Shown here in pieces: positions 6,020 to 10,327 of a stretch of DNA of 10,327 nucleotides. Location of the stretch: contig LT636319.1 in NCBI GenBank assembly GCA_900128565.1, positions 1-10,327 of the forward strand, given 5' to 3'. Below the pieces are notes generated by a model. The model did not search any database. It saw only the letters and a list, made by a program, of their open reading frames with translations, and was not told the origin of the DNA. Position 1 is the stretch's first letter. Every line of letters begins with the position of its first letter. This DNA comes from Stramenopiles sp. TOSAG23-6. Lineage: Eukaryota; Sar. A program made the translations under genes and the position numbers.

Positions 6020-8233
6020 TTATTGTATCGTACATTTATATTTTCTTCGAAATTTTTGTAATTTCGAAGGTTTCTTTTTTTTTTTTTCAAAATTTCTTTT
6101 TCCGAGTCGTTTAGCTTCGATTGCATCAATTTCACGTTGTTGTGCTTCTTTATCAAAAGGAATACCTCTCTGTTCTGCAATGAAATACCCAACTCCCCCA
6201 GTATCTTCATATAATTGCCATTCTCCTTCGTACCCTTTTCTAATTAAATTATGATGTATTGTGAAAAAAATCAAAAAATTAATTCGTTAGGTACAAAATG
6301 TGGTACGAAAAAAAAATCAAAATTCATGATTAAAACGTATACCTTTGAGTCTCTTTGATTCAGCCCACATTCGCATTTGTTGAGTGTTGTATGGATCATT
6401 TTGAAGACAATACACACCGTAATCTATATAATACCAACGAGTCTCTTTATCTTTTACATCAAATGGGGCATGACCTAAACTTTCCCTTTCAACCCAGATG
6501 GATGATGAAAAAATATTTCTGAAAAAAAATCGTTAGGTACAAAATTGAGTACGAAAACAAAACAATAATAATTTCACAATGAAAATGTACTCACCACGTC
6601 GGCCTTTACGAATTAGACATTTTTTATTTAATACCCGATTCTGTCGGAGCATTTCAATATCAAATGTCTTTAAAGGTCCTTTCACTAGTTCACGATTTTT
6701 TTGATCAAGTAGAAACCAAACAGTATAAGCTACTTTCCGCCCTTCTAATTGATCAAAATCTATTTCTGATTTTTTTGTAAGATCTGGATTCGAAGGCCAA
6801 ATCCAAACTTCGTTAAAGCCTTCCTTTGATAACGGTGCAACGCCAGAAGTTATCATGCATCGATCTTCATGGGAAAGTCGGACAAGGAGGACCCCTCCTG
6901 GACACCCAACATCATATATATGAAGAAGTTCTTTACTAATGCGTGCCCAAATTTTAACCTTTCCATCTTGACCTGCACTTACAATACTTTCATCATTCCG
7001 AGGAATGGTTACATCATAAATTATACCATCATGTGCCTTTTCCCAGATATGTTTTGCTTCAAGTGTTGATTTAATACCAGACATTAATTTTCGTTTCATT
7101 TCTTTATAATTTGTATCCCAAAGGATCAACTTGGAATCGGCTCCTCCAGTAGCAATGACATTCATATCCCAGCTCATGCAGACCCCATGAACACCACCAG
7201 AATGTTTTTTGAATGTGTGTAGCATATCATAAGAAACAGTCCATTCTTCTTCATTTTCTGGTTCATCTTGATCTTTCCGAACTTCAAAATCCCACATTTT
7301 TAATGTGTTGTCATAAGATCCTGTGAGGAGTTTTGTATTATCGGGAGTCCATGCCATTCTCATGACGCCACTATTATGAGCACGCTTAATATCATGCACT
7401 AACTCTTTTTCCAAAACACTCCAAATTCGAATGGACCAATCTGTTGCTCCACTGACAAGGTGTCGATGATCTGGTGTAAAAGTTAGACAACTAATTTTGT
7501 TACTATGACCTTTGAGAGTTCCATGGAGCTCTAGTTTTGATATGTTCCAAATTTTAATTTCCGATCCTCCCGACGAAGCAGCATAAGAATTATTTCGGCT
7601 AAACGCAACAGCTCCTATAGGTTCTTTATGGCCACCTTTGATTCTATCAAAACCAATTACATAGGAAGCTTCAAACTTTTGAGTGTAAGAGTCATATTGA
7701 AAGCTATAAATTTGAACACTTTTATCCTCAGAACCAGTTACAATTTGTGTACTATCGGAATTTATATCTAGCGTTACCACAGGCTTATTATTATTTGCAA
7801 TGTGACTATGCTTTTCAGTATAATCATGAGGACAAGAGTGACATCCTTCATGATTCCAGTGCTTTACTTTTCCATTATAATACACTGGCTTTGCTGCTTT
7901 TCTAGTGGCAGCAGACAAAGGAGATAGATTTTCCTCTGGAATTACTTTTGTTTCTTTAAAAAATTTATCGTGAATTCTTTCATTGATTTTCTCCGATATG
8001 TTTTGAACCATTAATTGGATAGTACCACCAGCTAGATCTTCCTCGGTCATTTTTCGTGCTTTTCCAGCCATAGCAATCTCATTTTGCATCCAGTCTGGCT
8101 GCTGATGTTTACTCTGTTCAATACGAGAGCCGAATTTTTCTCCAGTCTTATTTTTTTTTCTTTGTATTTCTCGAGCTTTGATTCTTTGAGCATGTGTCAA
8201 TATACGCCCGCCACGCCTTACCTCGCGAGGCAT
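6020..8233 (-). CDS. WD40 beta-propeller protein with C-terminal GYF-like modules
   Basis: Exons are 8233-6591, 6518-6343 and 6234-6020, giving 677 residues with GT-AG splicing. The N-terminus is basic (RRGGRILTHAQRIKAREIQR). Residues about 120-145 include a Cys/His cluster (HWNHEGCHSCPHDYTEKH). Seven WD-type repeats fill about 148-480 (LVSGATDWSIRIW, LLTGSYDNTLKMW, IATGGADSKLILW, IVSAGQDGKVKIW and others). Then come two GYF-like segments: VWFLLDQKNRELVKGP with LIRKG (505-544), and RWYYIDYGVYCLQNDP with MRMWAESKRLKGYE across exons 2-3. A degenerate WW-like stretch follows (EWQLYEDTGGVGYF). Known: WD40 propellers are scaffolds and GYF domains bind proline-rich peptides. Inferred: an adaptor protein. 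A long A-run coding for EKKKKK near the stop makes the last 25 residues sensitive to indel errors. If the introns end like those of the WW-MyTH4 gene, the junction residues change. Confidence 0.88.
6235..6342 (-). other. Intron 2 of WD40 gene, introner-like family member
   Basis: It opens GTATACGTTTTAATC and has the block at 6310-6286 (GTACCACATTTTGTAC then CTAAC). A GT-AG solution exists: AAAG|GTATAC with GAAAAG|GGTAC, keeping frame as RLKG-YEGEW. An alternative ends at TTTTTTTCACAATAC with a duplicated ATAC and reads LKG-IHHNLIRKG-YEGEW. The 3' tail resembles WW-MyTH4 intron 3. Confidence 0.7.
6519..6590 (-). other. Intron 1 of WD40 gene, introner-like family member
   Basis: The GT-AG solution GGTGA|GTACAT and TTTTTTTTCAG|AAATATT keeps frame (RRGE-NIFSSSIW). 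The block is at 6556-6532 (GTACTCAATTTTGTAC then CTAAC), 13 nt before this acceptor, which is much shorter than in the other copies. The following GAAATATTTTTTCATCATC resembles the tails of WW-MyTH4 introns 1 and 2, so the true end may lie near 6500 instead (frame also kept: GEY-IWVERE). Confidence 0.7.
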
Positions 8234-8438
8234 CTTTTTATTACTGAAATTTCTGACTCATAATACTGTTTTTGAGAATCATTCTTTGAAAGTGAAAAAG
8301 CTTTTTCGTTTTTTTGTGTAACTGCCAAAAAATGACCGATGAAAATATATCAATTCAATATATCAATAAAGATCGTCATTTATCTCATAGCTAAATCGAT
8401 CCATTGATATATGCAAAGAAAATTTTATAGTCTTTACT
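8234..8438. promoter_or_regulatory. Shared upstream region of the WD40 (-) and coiled-coil (+) genes
   Basis: This 205-bp gap between divergent starts probably holds both promoters. It is AT-rich, with three ATATCAAT/ATTGATAT-type motifs between 8346 and 8410. No TATA box or known site is certain. Confidence 0.4.
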
Positions 8439-10238
8439 ATGTCAGGAGTTACAACAGTACCTTCAATGCAAACCTTGAAAAATCGTGCAGCACTGCTAAA
8501 GAAGTCGCGCCTTAAGAGTCGGAATAATTCACAGTCAACCCTGATTCACGATAGAAAGTGTAAAGATAACGAGAGTATTATTGATAAGACACTGGATGAA
8601 CTTCACTTGCCAAGCTTACCTCGACTAAGCTCATCCGACCTAGATAGTAGAGCGAATGTGGGTGTTACTACAAGAAAACATGTCAGTGAGAGTATTCAAG
8701 ATGTTCAGCGACGAAAAATAAAAGAGGAGAGTAAAAGAAAAAAAGATTCTTTGAAACATGAAATAGCAAAAAACCAGGAGAAAATCAAAAATCTTCGTTC
8801 CGAGTTAGCTGCTGGCCATCAAAAATTAAACACTTTGAAAGACGCATGTAACAAGCGCAGTTCATATGTGAATAGTATACGCATGCATTCTAATATGGTG
8901 ATGGGAGAGTTTGCTGATATGAGTGTCCACCGCAGAACTAAAAAAGCTGAATTAGAAAAAATTAATAAAATGAGACGTATTTCTGAAAAAAAATTAGAGA
9001 GACTTTTAGTGTATCGCAACACTTTAAATACTATGGAACTGCGATTAATTGGAAAATCTACAAGTGATGAACACTCTCATCACAAAAAGAAAGATAAACC
9101 AGAAAGAAAAAGAACAAAATCATCGAAATCAAACTCTGTTACTGCTACTGTTGACATCAACAATAATACTCCTCTTATCGAAAGTGGAAAATCAACGTGG
9201 TTAAATTCCGTTAAACTATATGAAGAAATTTTAGCACGATATAAGGAACAACTTCAAACAATAGCGAGTAGATGGAATACTGTTAATTTAGCTCGAAAGT
9301 CAGAAGAATCAAGTCTATTGTTAATCCGTAAAAAGATTAAGACTGCAGAGTTACTGTACCATTCTGAAATTTACGAGAAAAAGAGGCAAATAGCACAAGC
9401 AGCCAAGTTAAAATCCTGGATGTCTCAGCGTGAAGAGGAACAAAAGAAAAATAATGCGTTGCATCGAACAAATGAAACAGCGAGCAAAGTAATTGAAACT
9501 CTAATGGAAAGGAAAGACATGAGAAAACAAATAAATCTATCAACTGCATTAAGTAGCCTAATAGATGCGTTTCAGAGATTAGAAACAGTCACTGGGAAGT
9601 CTATCAACACAATTGAGGACGCATCAAACATTGGAGATTTGTATCACAAAAGTCAAGCAAAATATTCAGAAAGTATCCCATCTGAAATAAAAGAGCTTCA
9701 AAAAGAACTAGCTCGTTGTAAAGATAGCCATGCTTCTATGAGCCAGCAACTACACATTGCTAGTTTATCGGGGATAGGTGGAAGTTTTGAAGTAGATAAT
9801 AGTAGCAGTAAAAAAGAAGATGATCATCAAAAGAAGCAGTCAAACAATATGATTATAGACTCGATGCATCAACAAATAGGCTATGCTCAAGTCGATCTTC
9901 AAAATGCTGCTTCAGAGCTTTTACACATGCAACAGTTACATTCTTCGTTGGTTGATACGGTTAATGCAATGTTGAATAGAATGTGTAAAACAGAAAATAC
10001 GAAAAAATCTTTACGTAACTCAAATGTTTCGTCATCAATAGAAAATAAAAGAAAATCGCTTCGTCGAAATTCCAACGTTTCGACACCAGTAGAAAATCAT
10101 CATACTCTTTCTCACACTGAGCTTGATTCAAATAGTATAAAATCTGTAAAAGAAAACCTCGAATTAATAACAAAGAATGCGAAATATATAGTGTACCAAG
10201 TTGACAAAAGTTTTGTGACTTCTAAAGTTGAAACACAT
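8439..10238 (+). CDS. Long coiled-coil protein, outer-dynein-arm docking-complex-like, partial
   Basis: The first exon encodes 600 residues and ends at CAT|GTATGT, where an introner-like intron begins; the rest is outside the window. After a polar N-terminus (residues 1-85), coiled coil runs from about 90 to 205 (RKIKEESKRKKDSLKHEIAK onward). A Lys/Ser-rich linker follows at about 208-240, then further coiled coil at about 255-440 and 480-525. The segment SLIDAFQRLETVTGKSINTI recalls the F-xx-I-xx-(A)TG-x-x element of CCDC151/CCDC63-type outer-arm docking proteins. The later part has two near-copies of SLRNSNVSS/SLRRNSNVST. Inferred: a structural axonemal protein. The assignment is weak, because coiled coils resemble each other by composition; the coding call is strong. 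Confidence 0.88.
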
Positions 10239-10327
10239 GTATGTTTTATTTTTTTTCAAATTGGAATTTTGTTTCGTACGAAATTTTGTACCTAACAAAT
10301 TTAAGTTTTTTTTTTTGAAATATTTTT
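10239..10327 (+). other. Intron of the coiled-coil gene, introner-like family member, cut by window edge
   Basis: It opens GTATGTTTTATTTTTTTTC and has the block at 10272-10296 (GTACGAAATTTTGTAC then CTAAC). It continues into a T-run and GAAATATTTTT, the start of the same tail seen in WW-MyTH4 introns 1 and 2. The 3' end lies beyond the window. This is the only host copy on the plus strand, and it is again in the sense of its gene. Confidence 0.78.

Noticed and set aside
6004-6210. Alternative minus-strand ORF MKILGELG at the WD40 gene's last exon
   Set aside because: It is a shifted frame of the exon that continues the WD40 protein. The frame giving YEGEWQLYEDTG joins correctly to exon 2.
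6869-7069. Plus-strand ORF MGKSDKEDPSW
   Set aside because: It is the antisense of WD repeats, which are clearly coding on the minus strand.

Overview
The window is nuclear DNA of an AT-rich, intron-containing unicellular eukaryote. It carries a cytosolic ribosomal protein gene (uL22/RPL17) with a GT-AG intron, a WW-MyTH4 protein, a WD40 protein, and a long coiled-coil protein resembling an axonemal docking factor, which would imply flagella. Codon use fits the standard code (TAA and TGA stops, ATG starts in AAAATGG-like contexts). A heterotrophic or flagellated protist, perhaps a stramenopile, is an inference; no single marker proves the lineage. Genes are dense on both strands with 150-780 bp gaps.

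Layout: (1) 1-1550, minus strand: a WW-MyTH4 gene broken by three introns and running off the left edge inside a fourth. (2) 2083-2658, minus: a five-segment membrane protein, divergent from (3) 2892-3392, plus: a small P-loop NTPase/kinase-like protein. (4) 3393-4168: no gene, but a short tandem repeat, a perfect 18-bp palindrome, a tRNA-like relic and two tandem hairpins sharing a loop motif with a compensatory stem change. (5) 4169-5120, minus: RPL17 with a 388-nt GT-AG intron that appears to hold a C/D-box snoRNA and, beside it, a hairpin-shaped mobile-like repeat. (6) 5310-5843, plus: a small coiled-coil protein sharing a bidirectional promoter with RPL17. (7) 6020-8233, minus: a WD40 beta-propeller protein with C-terminal GYF-like modules and two introns. 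(8) 8439-10238, plus: a coiled-coil protein running into an intron at the right edge.

The most interesting system is a repeated intron family. Six introns in three unrelated genes carry the same block (GTACGAAATTTTGTAC followed directly by CTAAC, with variants), always in the sense of the host gene, and some share terminal sequences as well. A seventh copy lies antisense inside the ordinary RPL17 intron, where it looks like a MITE-like hairpin with long inverted arms. In at least two host introns no plausible GT-AG pair keeps the reading frame, and in a third the MyTH4 domain spacing argues that the intron ends without AG. This looks like an introner family, that is, transposon-like introns, possibly with non-canonical 3' ends. 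The boundaries are inferred from frame and homology only and need RNA evidence.
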